A DNA stretch of 33,596 bases from Myxococcales bacterium (GCA_002721815.1 PBLQ01000028.1:1-33596); one strand, 5' to 3'. Positions 27,501 through 30,398 are shown, counted from the first letter of the stretch. The notes: generated by a model not told the origin, from the sequence alone. Translations and numbers: made by a program.

Positions 27501-27582
27501 CTATTGCAAGCGCAGCGTGTGACCACCACAAGGGGCAACCAGCAAACAATAAAAGTATTGCATTGAAAAAAGGATGTCTCAT
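13105..27582 (-). CDS. Continuous 4825-residue frame: giant mosaic Cys-rich surface protein read into a downstream lipoprotein
   Basis: The start is set at 27582 because a signal peptide (HPFFNAILLLFAGCPLWWSHAALA) begins there, AGGCGAG precedes it, and a candidate promoter lies at 27728-27756. That promoter overlaps the ATG at 27756 that would give the longest frame. From the N-terminus the protein has a Cys-repeat region, a beta-rich Cys-poor region, a mixed Cys/Ig-like region, 40-residue Cys repeats with a helical insert, calcium-binding EGF domains, more 40-residue repeats, 30-residue DCNGEWGG repeats, a ZU5-like domain, an Asp-Ala-Gly linker and a MYXO-CTERM-like tail ending at RRK near 15643. 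No stop follows: the frame runs straight into a lipoprotein with its own signal peptide. The surface protein proper is probably ~3980 residues (27582 to ~15633), exported and anchored at the cell surface. The disulfide-rich, extended build suggests adhesion or ligand binding. Confidence 0.8.
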   Translation of the reverse strand: MRHPFFNAILLLFAGCPLWWSHAALAIEACEMCTSDSNCEQVCVEADGMSSCGEFGVCDDGNGGSSDGNGGGGNNDPACDITCSWSKSCGLPCTDVWADNCGDFGVCNEMCSNICGSNTTCNTDCIGTGEVSGWTHCLEGSNQVCSNECSNTDHCTYTSAPNKACYLNSGQGSADATCASSGNPNNQACSLTCDASSPCPPVGLNCWKDGAYQSCGQAGETCNQSCDLLCTDSTACGTPCWADGNYTSCGAAAEACIQSCDNGYCDASKACTQGCWLDGAYTNCGTTGNFCGDDCRVKCNLGSGCASGGESCWYDGSSAHYCSEFVGDETGFACGTCGNLCEWDTACNSPCMMMGGNETEGNTDTDWNNANLPANSGSEQYDTDYFMTTCHDFGKCQQCATICEREVGLESVASSTHNGLTYTQLAVEDATGLPYTGALRVGDQIVNYISHDNKAGGEDEGIIYLPSHHTGVSNSSVDTIYPLRVESTVHHAALSGVTELWLADTRAFPQQGTVWLNPNCGNNCNAESKSFQIGNRGVPGTLILTSGTTHPHNLGEPVFLLKDVPSAPTACETLCADGNKPSSCGAYAMCASCPDTDVCHADAACDRACWYNGEGYVGDVDGDLDNATQDPDWLNSCGEYSETNNEVLCQECESTLCSSLCDEMVGDADSCATACLKEEDNNYFNSTCQAAGYAPDCNDVCGTDADCGWSCDNGGESLTTCGEFGSCQSCLNVCNAFAFCDERCLFESESTTCAGAILADVSNGSANELNCLTNPSFWGNAPEPITSGIGGLVTDCGPEPQGSCGCEMQWQGGDSYAQCARQGTEALGDDSAGLDGTWWLSGKLSKDDQFFNAGVLGRVYVLGEVIGGSTNANSVFHGANAPDVTVQNEPPSTTHLFLLAEPSLADCGEDFGGNGEKSSGLFFRWKSDIYPVARFGLCSRFQLDSGSGDSFLNWPDHGLRGFALPSFSMTGVGDADLNPFRGLRAGLNLSSLQVPSNLMKINTTLPHISIDLGSGLPNFGDWDGIDLGTWGVGSGVAFPGITIPSFGLLDNTDFSCSGTPESPCGNMCAWAPGNNCEFSWTNYQLPRIQLGNADFDKMGILLKTPHLANLLRLSLGDATAILTSVPINSLGWPQLHLAPEFNSMSFGSSGLPFRLPDFRIDVATPEFFRTFPGLSGFYDYFITFSPPSFGFGDEADFTGQSYDCGFRVILHHLDSHFTTFPAVAKDYPGLVDKFQILLMAFANARYMISESGAAIADSPFASQLYDNVNDVWTEKYRQAGPDGFYGTEDDIQFVGTLFDTLSSWTGNASAEFPNGQPMCPGFNGSISGWSALLNYLNTFHSGEGSILSGWPDPNWAIPGLDGFSFNVNLFNELPDIFFEFHGPTLSCGSDLCRQCLDDNSGNACLIKFGGAGEWHLTSYGAERFLQFLKNAWRINNISNRRVMNSLLGALTIPDINHLNLNGAGLPHLNAPHFDKFLSAASFACNPLVPAPHENNDDAWAGSDMGSSDYDGYDGGWGDDMQFTRTYSLLGVDYIIDLEVGLDSDYQIKGAMSPAFIAANADVGSGVNVDCSIELTNLNFYGIKISIGVSASGDVATAGVEGKFDSGWDRQKINVDLTGTMDLTGPNIDIAGFVSVKIPIVGGGKWTSPATSLANNATLVVPLFDIHHSRDNPMVALFEKYQMPPSMCSLLENVALSDDPIDMDSDLVDTPVYHSPCDLDGDDVINAITSENLDTYPDVICADSANPMHWPPETICVPNEAGAMVNRLVYRGQDDSDSNYVAWTGACFDSGGDIGCDYTESLEIIPCGSGEVCEAGECKPQSFNEDACQNPCAPGQSNYCQICSCDQGSEGRNPCVEAPSYCNDSLTLRMGRTPGLCQLAFVCDGQGVLIDGTFVSAGTTCMPGSNTCGLGGACVQDDSGPAHACTYVWENVNCGAIGKKCVERGTDNVIDGSIESCQGEDCRASCVACTQDSDCGETGSMWVCSEEGNCVNSYSEGAECYVDSDCSGTSQACENHQCVADTTPPDTLITARPQGDEIDATSVTFAFSCTDNVHCSGVYQCKLDAGAWENCDSGTVTYNNLGDGLHTFQVKAKDGRSADANWDPSPAVFYWQSRICSCTNGAGTTGAACPDVGVNTCASCHDGFHLDGSTCVDNVCACPNGTAATGTACHTHSATICQSCAGNYHLENEAYDCQDHMGDPNACLTHPQCQVAADLCVCAEDGTQASGCTGGDGPTCEANTCTCNGGIAATGDDCTTHEANICTSCSSGYYASGQSCLPNACFCINGQESQGSACPFNGATSCASCEVGYRLVNNYCVANVCLCANGTPASGSECDTHGEMKCASCFDGYYLNAGGGSEGNNGLGPGSGSAGGNNAGAGDGDELGSNDGPQGPQDPIDPPSQSDEHTCLLKVCTCPANGTGATGVDCPNHGDQKCGDCEAGFHLNGNTCAGNSCTCQNGTAATGTDCTTNGANLCTSCDTDWYINEANQCVDTMSCICPNGTAATVAGGGGSPGQTCEPTWWPEGLRGALTEVQKEELAGFLQHGEDVGGDYKKASDYLKVLVTDDANNEVAKMLFAAVLYLNGDIPTGDIWLLDLGVSDLGPTLKQRVTAGLLLQDLLDYLQCDDLGSGTDDPVCEQNGDLLCVACDEGYYLKNDSCHENRCECTNGVPALGMPNCPINEEMGCDSCTPPPSGIPNYAGIACDEDIDECGSGTHNCEGTCTNLYGSFECGCAAGYELEPNGTTCSDINECEELNGGCQENCNNTIGSYECSCPDGFTVNPDDPRGCLEINECEGVNCHKGTCKDLKNDYVCICDPGWEGEHCDINPDDCEGNPCNNGGTCVDGIGEFTCDCLPGFNGDVCQYDINECDPNPCLNGGSCSEGAPGAYTCSCFAGYEGDDCETNIDDCSPNPCQNEGYCEDQVNGFLCVCAQGYEGETCGEDIDGCASAPCFDDSVSCLDVPAPGTGAECGDCPSGYHGDGITCDENQCNCAHGAGTSGLDCANHGESLCGQCYTGYHLDDGACIENICTCANGVGATGDACNAHGTVTCASCETGFHLENEQCAENVCVCANGVGATGVACENHQSAWCASCTTGHHLEAGSCTENVCTCENGVGATGADCVTHDASRCDTCSDGYHLNGNACVENICECDNGVGAVGVDCAVHAGTLCSSCADGYHLDSGSCIVNVCTCENGTAATGLDCNSHNTAACSSCTLGYQLNQNACEIVYCEADRRVEGHECIDCDLGFTNTAGDSAAGPDTFCDDCNGVNNGSAFYDNCGDCVGGTTGQSACNNDCTGAPGGDAQLDNCNVCDNDPTNDCVQDCDGNWGGEATLDNCDICDDDPANDCIQDCNGDWGGSAALDNCDACVGGNTNLTACAEDCNGEWGGTAVLDGCNVCTGGTTGQEACTQDCNNEWGGTAALDNCNNCVGGTTGVVACEQDCNGEWGGAAVLDDCNVCTGGTTGLEACAQDCNNEWGGTAELDNCNTCVGGTTGLVACIQDCSGQWGGIEVVDCAEECGGQSYEDNCGTCDDDPTNDCDVDCNGDLGGDALEDNCGTCDNDPSNDCTQDCHGDWAGSAVVDNCGNCTGGNSGAEACVQDCNDEWGGAATLDTCGVCDDNPENDCPPDCWDDAEGELQIQDMEVSGGVITLTNSASLEVPSGALADSVEISVERTQVRCVADYTLLSPLYHFGPDGLSFVEPVKVMLPFTGDVRGVGMYWSNETGGYDLLDSAVEENEDGRFVVAEVTHFSSGFVGEADWSDAGMPTTLDSGTPDPVSNVSDAGTTEGPLNPTLDAGAGTLETDAPDAGATEDPVTQTSDAGSDEPTVPAGADAGSSQPPVDPVADAGTGVETPPDDPAVDAGSGAENPPVDPVVDAGTGTENPPVGPETDAGSVPEDPAMDAGRDTPVEAVADAGESVESNLIDAGSGTEAGGLPSSDAGSMSVEGPGANNDQNPPSGGCDCDTSGGSDVLWGLLFLLFWRRKGNELRGNQSVKRKRRLRMTNILMLGATLAGLVLATACGPDFPFNTQEGSAERNGNAVAVEQEPSLAGLMANLKGSVSAKDKATLTDLLQQERYADAESLLSGLLENDSGNDVVRTLLASVHLLQGKMDLARATLTGFDRGGEALIKSLQARFEAGLLRSDLLEMLQANTGALTGASLAGLLAPSTSATQKAIDEKGPLMKEWNLNPIQEFEEPAQLAYDVQLATQLDANSQGMGDYLAQMTSHNGERPSVNMPTQHTTQTLKGKLSLDDLGRDAGNNRWMQMQWHDEGSTLEVPGYADQAKVNEAFQYGLTKELGRAPFLLKMNPQSEIEALYAHAEMSADVISRFLFLVDALYIQFPQGAMVQGPPPAWSKKEWDVSGQYQAQYQARAADNTVWKIEKSKTKYLQLPASHQPTDRLQIVESPNHISISGAMVMTWSPVTGVVTSSIGEISMHIDNKYVVTDASGKVEIVQSPRSQLANFTPVTNIADLNTYLQNFKVFPLSNELDAALLAQRKTYRQRHLTDEERGNIEANFNTFINEIAPIVGQGQNVDKKEVARIQRELADMSRANPDLMMQLFERHLKGSEYNTNLAALMIRAAVSHGGEAGEALVGRAIRHPNLRTQFRSVGVIALGKSPKLSDVGEAVLHDLVKQPYEDPTNRIVSEQACYMVANSVRRENNLEQYNRGVNLLLSELPKAQHLWRKLQLLRGLTNAGHPKVLDHIQPYLADQSKYGQYLRVAAFQSMRMNKSPEASAIYLNALLKEKSFYVKTRVVPLIADMAFTEDQRQKVSEYIEKEPKRVLVAPAILALGAHGQKAIPIIERYLNDSRDNVKQAAFEALKRAQQASQ
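15595..15660 (-). other. Junction with missing stop between surface protein and lipoprotein
   Basis: Codons after the membrane segment read Trp-Arg-Arg-Lys-Gly-Asn and then 16 more residues to the lipoprotein ATG, with no stop. In the +1 frame a TGA lies at 15635-15633. Removing one base from the GAAAAGGG run (15650-15643) would end the protein as Arg-Arg-Lys-Gly-Thr-Asn, a normal ending for a sorting signal. The linker also holds the Shine-Dalgarno sequence of the lipoprotein, which is what an intergenic stretch would contain. Confidence 0.7.
15642..15726 (-). other. MYXO-CTERM-like C-terminal sorting signal
   Basis: The segment has a Gly-Cys-Asp-Cys motif, a short polar spacer, a hydrophobic run (VLWGLLFLLFW) and a basic cluster (RRK). 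This is the three-part plan of MYXO-CTERM signals, which are processed at the cysteine and anchor proteins at the surface. It belongs at the extreme C-terminus of a protein, yet the frame continues past it. Confidence 0.7.
15735..16315 (-). repeat. Asp-Ala-Gly / Pro-rich spacer repeats
   Basis: About fifteen degenerate units of roughly 10-17 residues are built around Asp-Ala-Gly, with Pro, Val, Thr and Glu (for example VDAGSGAENPPVDP and VDAGTGTENPPV). There is no cysteine. The position between the last folded domain and the membrane signal fits an extended stalk across the envelope. The DNA repeats at about 51 bp in 15960-16080, so the number of units may vary between strains. Confidence 0.75.
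16325..16690 (-). other. ZU5-like beta domain
   Basis: The ~120-residue segment has the ZU5 pattern: LEVPSGALADSVEISV, then YHFGPDGLSFVEPVKVMLPF, then MYWSNETGGYDLL and a closing VTHFSSGF. In bacteria such domains are usually next to a membrane anchor in large surface proteins, as here. Role probably structural. Confidence 0.65.
16708..17812 (-). repeat. DCNGEWGG-type 28-30-residue Cys repeats, about 13 units
   Basis: Units follow the pattern DCNGEWGGTAxLDNCxxC and then either xGGTTGxxAC or DDDPxNDC. Each has about four cysteines and many Asp/Asn, so disulfides and possibly calcium stabilise the rod. The four middle units alternate in two types (Asn-Gly-Glu-Trp and Asn-Asn-Glu-Trp), giving a higher-order repeat of exactly 180 bp (compare 17161 with 17341). 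One unit near 17040-17090 is shortened and irregular. Similar Asp-Cys repeats occur in large secreted bacterial proteins. Confidence 0.85.
17905..18638 (-). repeat. 40-residue six-cysteine repeats, block 2 (six units)
   Basis: The consensus is CxCxNGVGATGxxCxxH, then CxSCxxGYHLxxxxCxEN, at 40 residues (120 bp) per unit. The six units are very regular and directly contiguous, as expected from tandem duplication. The spacing of cysteines is EGF-like in density but does not match the EGF signature. A Cys-poor half-unit (EADRRVEGHECIDCDLGF) closes the block. Confidence 0.85.
18640..19479 (-). repeat. Array of calcium-binding EGF-like domains
   Basis: About seven domains lie in tandem. They begin with the calcium signature (DIDEC, DINEC, EINEC, DINECDPNPC, NIDDCSPNPC, DIDGC) and contain the NGGxC and CxCxxGYxGxxC core of EGF modules as in Notch or fibrillin. 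The calcium-binding Asp/Glu, the Asn and the aromatic residue (for example GSFEC, GAYTC) are present in most units. A final module (ECGDCPSGYHGDGITC) is atypical. In animals such arrays mediate protein-protein contact. They are uncommon but known in delta-proteobacterial surface proteins. Confidence 0.9.
19495..21250 (-). repeat. 40-residue six-cysteine repeats, block 1 (about ten units, three with insertions)
   Basis: The same consensus as the block at 17905-18638 is seen, but less regular: CxCxNGTAATGxxC, CxSCxxGYHL, C. One unit (about 20395-20540) carries a Gly/Asn/Pro-rich loop after GYYLN. Another near 20980 has an extra Cys-containing loop. A third is split by the helical module at 19720-20035 between Gly-Thr-Ala-Ala-Thr and its next cysteine. 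The last unit merges into the first EGF domain. Confidence 0.8.
19720..20035 (-). other. Helical (TPR-like) module inserted inside a Cys repeat
   Basis: About 100 residues with no internal cysteine replace the loop of a 40-residue repeat. The segment is Leu/Ala/Asp-rich and predicted helical. It aligns end to end with residues ~52-149 of the downstream lipoprotein: LKGSV/LRGAL at the start, NDVVRTLLASVHLLQG/NEVAKMLFAAVLYLNG in the middle, and AGLLRSDLLEMLQ/AGLLLQDLLDYLQ at the end. Confidence 0.75.
21250..22459 (-). other. Mixed Cys-rich region with TSP3-like calcium loop and an Ig-like domain
   Basis: The region starts with a calcium-loop-like DLDGDDVINAI near 22430. It continues with irregular Cys-rich segments (CAPGQSNYCQICSC, CTQDSDC, CYVDSDCSGTSQAC) typical of delta-proteobacterial secreted proteins. 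It ends with a ~95-residue Ig-like domain (TTPPDTLITARP, FAFSCTDN, CKLDAGAWENC, LGDGLHTFQVKAKD) at about 21245-21530. That domain type recurs in bacterial cell-surface proteins as a beta-sandwich spacer. Confidence 0.65.
22460..25315 (-). other. Cys-poor beta-rich region of about 950 residues, no recognised family
   Basis: The region has few cysteines and recurring short strands of the form Leu/Phe-Pro followed by alternating hydrophobics: LPHISIDLG, FPGITIPSFG, LPRIQLG, WPQLHLAP, LPDFRIDVATP, LPDIFFEF. Near 22640-22900 alternating strands (IKISIGVSASG, INVDLTGTMDLTG, IAGFVSVKIP) look like amphipathic sheet. It is the largest globular part of the protein and probably its functional core. I do not recognise it. 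Confidence 0.5.
25316..27504 (-). repeat. N-terminal Cys repeats, about 13-14 irregular units, with one beta insert
   Basis: Units of ~30-40 residues follow C-x2-3-C-x5-C-x3-C, a short loop, then CGxxxxxC, for example CTSDSNCEQVC with SSCGEFGVC, and CTDSTACGTPCWADGNYTSCG. Between about 25890 and 26370 a Cys-poor beta segment interrupts the array (LRVGDQIVNYISHD, VTELWLADTRAFP, HNLGEPVFLL). The unit type differs from the other repeat families in the same protein. Confidence 0.75.
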
Positions 27583-27684
27583 GGCGCTCGCCTGTTCTGC
27601 ACATGAGTGCTTTTGAAAGTTTTTTTTGGGGGGATGGGATGCGCGAAATTTCGAACGATGAAAAGCATGCACAAACGGTCCTCC

Positions 27685-27724
27685 CAGTGGCCAAACCTCA
27701 AATATTTCGGGTTCTTGGCCACTG
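27685..27724 (-). promoter_or_regulatory. Stem-loop at the predicted 5' end of the giant-gene mRNA
   Basis: A perfect 10-bp inverted repeat (CAGTGGCCAA with TTGGCCACTG) has a 20-base loop in which ACC and GGT can add three pairs. No U-run follows on either strand, so it is not a typical terminator. It begins about four bases after the -10 box of the candidate promoter, so it would cap the transcript and could stabilise a very long mRNA. It could also be an operator. Confidence 0.55.
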
Positions 27725-27727
27725 AAA

Positions 27728-27756
27728 AGTGTAGCTCGATATGAAACATCCATCAA
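27728..27756 (-). promoter_or_regulatory. Candidate sigma-70-type promoter of the giant gene
   Basis: On the minus strand TTGATG (27756-27751) and TACACT (27733-27728) are separated by 17 bases. Each hexamer matches four of six consensus bases. Transcription would start near 27721, giving a leader of about 139 bases to the ATG at 27582. Confidence 0.5.
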
Positions 27757-27759
27757 ATC

Positions 27760-27783
27760 GAGCCCGCTAAAAAAGCAGGGCTC
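27760..27783 (-). terminator. Hairpin downstream of the aldolase operon, possible terminator
   Basis: GAGCCC-T-GCT and AGCGGGCTC form a nine-pair stem with one bulged base and a T-rich loop. It lies ~100 bases after the aldolase stop and just before the giant-gene promoter, the right place to end the BMC operon transcript. No U-run follows the stem, so intrinsic termination is uncertain. Confidence 0.35.
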
Positions 27784-27879
27784 CGCGGCCAGAACTGAAA
27801 CAAGGTGGTGGGTCGGGGCACCAAGTCTACAAGCGACTGTTTTTGTTAATTTAATTTAGGGTCTGCGCCGCTGCTGTGC

Positions 27880-28563
27880 CTATGACTTTTGACGGCCTGC
27901 CCGGCCCAACCCGGCGGCAGTTCGCTTCGCTAACAAGGCTTTGAGATCCTCGGCGGGGATCGGTTGAATTCGACCGTAGGAAGAAGCCGCACCCAAAATG
28001 CGCGCGTAGTGTTCAATGAGTTCTAATCGCAAAAAAGCTTGCTCTAAATCCACACCCACAACCAACACACCATTGCCCGCCAACAAGACACCATCCGCAT
28101 CACCTTCGTTTAAGGCGTGGGCCAAAGCGGCTTCTTGTGCAGCAGATTTGGGCAAAGCGTAATCCAACGTGGGAATGTTGGCCCCCAGACTGACCACCAT
28201 TTCTGGCAAAGCAGGGGTCCCTAATGAGCCGCCCGTCACGCCCAAAGCAGTGGCATGTACCGGATGGGCATGAATCACCGCGTTCGCATCGGGTCGGGCC
28301 TTGTAACATACCGCATGCAAATGCCACTCAGAGAAAAGGCGTCGACGACCCGACAAGCGTTTGCCCGCAATGTCCACCACGATGTTGTCGTGCGGCTCGA
28401 TGAGTCGTTTGCTTTCAGCAGTGGGCGTGGCCATAAAACGTTTGTTGTCCGCCAAACGCGCAGACACATTGCCGTCGTGGTTGGCCACCCAGCCTTTTTC
28501 GTAAATCAGCTTCGAATAATCACTGACCGATTTTTGTAAAACGCTCTGTCCTCGTGATGTCAT
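27880..28563 (-). CDS. Class II aldolase/adducin-family protein, probably microcompartment-associated
   Basis: The 227-residue product matches the L-fuculose-phosphate aldolase family, whose members cleave sugar phosphates to dihydroxyacetone phosphate and lactaldehyde with a metal ion. Visible motifs are NHDGNVSAR, the catalytic Glu E79 in SEWHLH, and the metal ligands H98 and H100 in VIHAHP. The third metal His of the usual NHG motif is missing: the sequence reads LLAGNGVLVVG, with N164 in its place. Aldolases of this family accompany BMC loci of the fucose/rhamnose (Planctomycetes-type) kind, which fits the two BMC-P genes upstream. The ATG follows directly on the stop of the protease gene. 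The C-terminus is a basic Ala/Gly/Arg-rich tail that could be an encapsulation or interaction peptide. Confidence 0.85.
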   Translation of the reverse strand: MTSRGQSVLQKSVSDYSKLIYEKGWVANHDGNVSARLADNKRFMATPTAESKRLIEPHDNIVVDIAGKRLSGRRRLFSEWHLHAVCYKARPDANAVIHAHPVHATALGVTGGSLGTPALPEMVVSLGANIPTLDYALPKSAAQEAALAHALNEGDADGVLLAGNGVLVVGVDLEQAFLRLELIEHYARILGAASSYGRIQPIPAEDLKALLAKRTAAGLGRAGRQKS

Positions 28564-29388
28564 TTACATTCCCGATAACTTCTTTGATTCTGGTTTGTAT
28601 TTCATAGCCAACTTTTTGGCTTCAGGCAAAAAGGCGCGTAAATTTTTAATGCGTGAATCGTTGGAGGGGTGGGTGCTGAAAAACTCAGGCGGCTCACTGT
28701 CTTTGCTGGCTTTCATGCGTTCCCAAAGTTTGATGGACTCTTCAGGATCGTACCCCGCCATGATCATGAACACCAAGCCTAACTTATCTGCTTCCTCTTC
28801 GTGCAACCGACTGAACTTCAGCATGCCTAAGCCTGACCCTACACCGTAGGCCACATTCCAGATTTCTTTTTGTTGTTCGGGTTCGCCCGAAGTGCCAATG
28901 GCCACCGCAACCCCGCCAAGCTGCGCCGCCAATCCACTGGTCATGCGTTCTTGGCCGTGTTTCGCAAAAGCATGGGCCACCTCGTGACCCATGATGGCCG
29001 CAATGCCATCTGTGTTTTTGGCAATGGGCAAAATCCCCGAATAGAAAACCACCTTGCCACCGGGCATACACCAAGCGTTGACGGTTTCATCCTCAATGAG
29101 GTTAAACTCCCATTCGTAACTGTCGGCTTCATCGGCCATTTCATTTTGTCGCATGAAAGTATCGACGGCCTGAGAAATTTTATTGCCAATCTCTTTAATG
29201 TTCTTGGTTTGTTCGGCGTCTTTTGATTTTGGGTGCTCTTTTAAAAAGTCGTCGTACTGCTGAAAGCTCATGGGAAGAATTTGCGAGTCAGGAATTACAT
29301 TCACCCGGTTGCGCCCCGTGATGGGGACCGTGCTGCAGGACGCAACCCCCATGCAAATCGCACAACCCAAAAGTACTGGTCTGTACAA
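28564..29388 (-). CDS. M48-family metalloprotease lipoprotein
   Basis: The 274-residue product has zinc protease motif HEVAH (135-139), the third ligand E197 in SRLHEEEAD and the late FFSTHPSNDSR motif, as in outer-membrane quality-control proteases BepA and LoiP. The longer frame to 29571 overlaps the upstream BMC-P gene. The better start is TTG at 29388, where AAGGAG lies six bases upstream. This start gives a compact signal peptide with lipobox VASC (C18). The start is one base from the stop of the BMC-P gene, so translation is probably coupled. A periplasmic lipoprotein protease between cytosolic microcompartment genes is unexpected. It may simply share the transcript. Confidence 0.87.
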   Translation of the reverse strand: MYRPVLLGCAICMGVASCSTVPITGRNRVNVIPDSQILPMSFQQYDDFLKEHPKSKDAEQTKNIKEIGNKISQAVDTFMRQNEMADEADSYEWEFNLIEDETVNAWCMPGGKVVFYSGILPIAKNTDGIAAIMGHEVAHAFAKHGQERMTSGLAAQLGGVAVAIGTSGEPEQQKEIWNVAYGVGSGLGMLKFSRLHEEEADKLGLVFMIMAGYDPEESIKLWERMKASKDSEPPEFFSTHPSNDSRIKNLRAFLPEAKKLAMKYKPESKKLSGM

Positions 29389-29389
29389 C

Positions 29390-29695
29390 CTATACTCCTT
29401 GCTCAATGGCGTCGACGATTCCCACCACCACCGAACGAATGGGCAATGCCTCTTTAACGGCTTTCTCAACGGGTAAACCTTGTTCGCGACCAAAGATTTG
29501 ACGAATGCCACTGCCTTCGCGAAGTAACAGCACGCGATCGCCTTTACCCGCCTGAGCCTTATCCACCGCAATAATTCGATCGCCTTGAGGCTGATAATCT
29601 TTATCGAGGGGTTGAACCCACAACAAACGTTGGCCTTCGTATTTTTCGTGTTTGGCGGTCATCACCACCGTGCCCACCACATCGGCAATGTACAT
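29390..29695 (-). CDS. BMC-P microcompartment vertex protein (EutN/CcmL family), second copy
   Basis: The 101-residue product is an OB-fold pentamer-forming shell protein: MYIADVVGTVVMTAKHEKYEG, LLWVQPLDKDYQPQG, AVDKAQAGKGDRVLL and SVVVGIVDAIE. Such pentamers close the vertices of polyhedral microcompartments. The frame extends upstream, but the ATG at 29695 aligns with the family N-terminus, has GGAGG six bases upstream and starts one base after the stop of the other copy. It is longer than that copy by an insertion around GIRQIFGREQGLPVEK. Two divergent copies suggest mixed vertices or specialised roles. Confidence 0.92.
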   Translation of the reverse strand: MYIADVVGTVVMTAKHEKYEGQRLLWVQPLDKDYQPQGDRIIAVDKAQAGKGDRVLLLREGSGIRQIFGREQGLPVEKAVKEALPIRSVVVGIVDAIEQGV

Positions 29696-29696
29696 C

Positions 29697-29969
29697 TTAA
29701 GCCTCCGAGGTATCCAATTCGTCAATGATGCCAATGATGGCGCAATCGACCGGAACAAAAGTAGGGTTACAGGCCAAAGCGGCTTCACGGGACCCCACAC
29801 AGGTGACCACATCCCCTTCACCGGCACGAACCGTATCCACAGCTACCTGCCGCACACCTTTAGGTTGTTGATCATCGCCCAAGGGTTGAATCAGCATGAG
29901 TTTAAATCCCTCAGTACCTTCGTATTTTCTGTTGGCCACCACATTGCCAACCACGCGCGCTAAAAACAT
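29697..29969 (-). CDS. BMC-P microcompartment vertex protein (EutN/CcmL family), first copy
   Basis: The 90-residue product has the EutN/CcmL core: MFLARVVGNVVANRKYEG, KLMLIQPLGDDQQPKG, AVDTVRAGEGDVV, GSREAAL and CAIIGIIDELD. The ATG is preceded by GAGGAG at five bases. It is the first gene of a tight operon with a second BMC-P gene, the M48 protease and the aldolase, all separated by zero or one base. No hexameric (BMC-H) or trimeric (BMC-T) shell gene is in the window, so the main shell genes must lie elsewhere if a compartment is made. Confidence 0.93.
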   Translation of the reverse strand: MFLARVVGNVVANRKYEGTEGFKLMLIQPLGDDQQPKGVRQVAVDTVRAGEGDVVTCVGSREAALACNPTFVPVDCAIIGIIDELDTSEA

Positions 29970-30165
29970 GGGTCACTCCTCAGCCTGGAGCATGCCCTTT
30001 TTTGTGCTTTTCAGGCAAGCTCTCCTTTCTTTTCTATGCCTCTGCTGAAACCCAAAAAAACGGCCCAAAAACACAATAATTCCAGCATTCAAGGCGCAAC
30101 TGCCGCCTCCCCTTCCCATTAACCCTGCCAGGTCGCCCCCTTTAAAAACTGACTTTCTTGTATTT

Positions 30166-30195
30166 TTTGTACTTTTAACAAGTAAAACGTCACAA
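30166..30195 (-). promoter_or_regulatory. Weak candidate promoter for the BMC operon
   Basis: Minus-strand TTGTGA (30195-30190) and TACAAA (30171-30166) are spaced by 18 bases. Each matches four of six consensus bases. The surrounding AT-rich sequence makes chance matches likely. Confidence 0.3.
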
Positions 30196-30220
30196 ATTAG
30201 ACGCCAAACCAGCTCGTACT

Positions 30221-30260
30221 TTTGATCTGCGCCTTGGCGGTGGCCCGAAAATGGATCAAA
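30221..30260. promoter_or_regulatory. Inverted repeat TTTGATC...GATCAAA upstream of the BMC operon
   Basis: Two perfect 7-base arms are separated by 26 bases. They could be a spaced regulator site upstream of the candidate promoter. No known operator is recognised. Confidence 0.3.
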
Positions 30261-30298
30261 CCATCAACACCGTTCAGCCGAAGCACCCGACAAAATAA

Positions 30299-30332
30299 GC
30301 CAGATTGTAATTTTTCTTACTAAAATCTTGGC
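30299..30332 (-). terminator. Possible terminator of the secA-lspA transcript
   Basis: On the minus strand GCCAAGATT and AATCTGGC pair with one bulge and are followed by TTATTTTG. It lies ~67 bases after the lspA stop. The loop is long (about 17 bases), so the structure is imperfect. Confidence 0.4.
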
Positions 30333-30398
30333 TGTGTAAAAATTTTGAGCAATGGCCACGAGAATACAAAAGACAACAGAAGAAATGCGTGTAGCGAT

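Larger units (their letters stand above)
29970..30398 (-). promoter_or_regulatory. 429-base intergenic leader of the BMC operon
   Basis: No gene was found on either strand. The stretch is AT-rich near 30150-30200 and 30300-30350. It holds a possible lspA terminator (30299-30332), an inverted repeat (30221-30260), a weak promoter (30166-30195) and the ribosome binding site of the first BMC-P gene. It is long for this compact genome, so a regulated promoter is likely. Confidence 0.5.

Noticed and set aside
13105-27582. CRISPR-like or satellite array because of the dense periodic sequence
   Set aside because: The periods (84-90, 120 and 180 bp) keep one reading frame with conserved cysteines, so they are protein repeats rather than non-coding arrays.
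27583-27756. Longest possible start of the giant gene at 27756
   Set aside because: It places 58 residues before a clear signal peptide and overlaps the -35 box of the candidate promoter. The ATG at 27582 has a ribosome binding site and begins the signal peptide.
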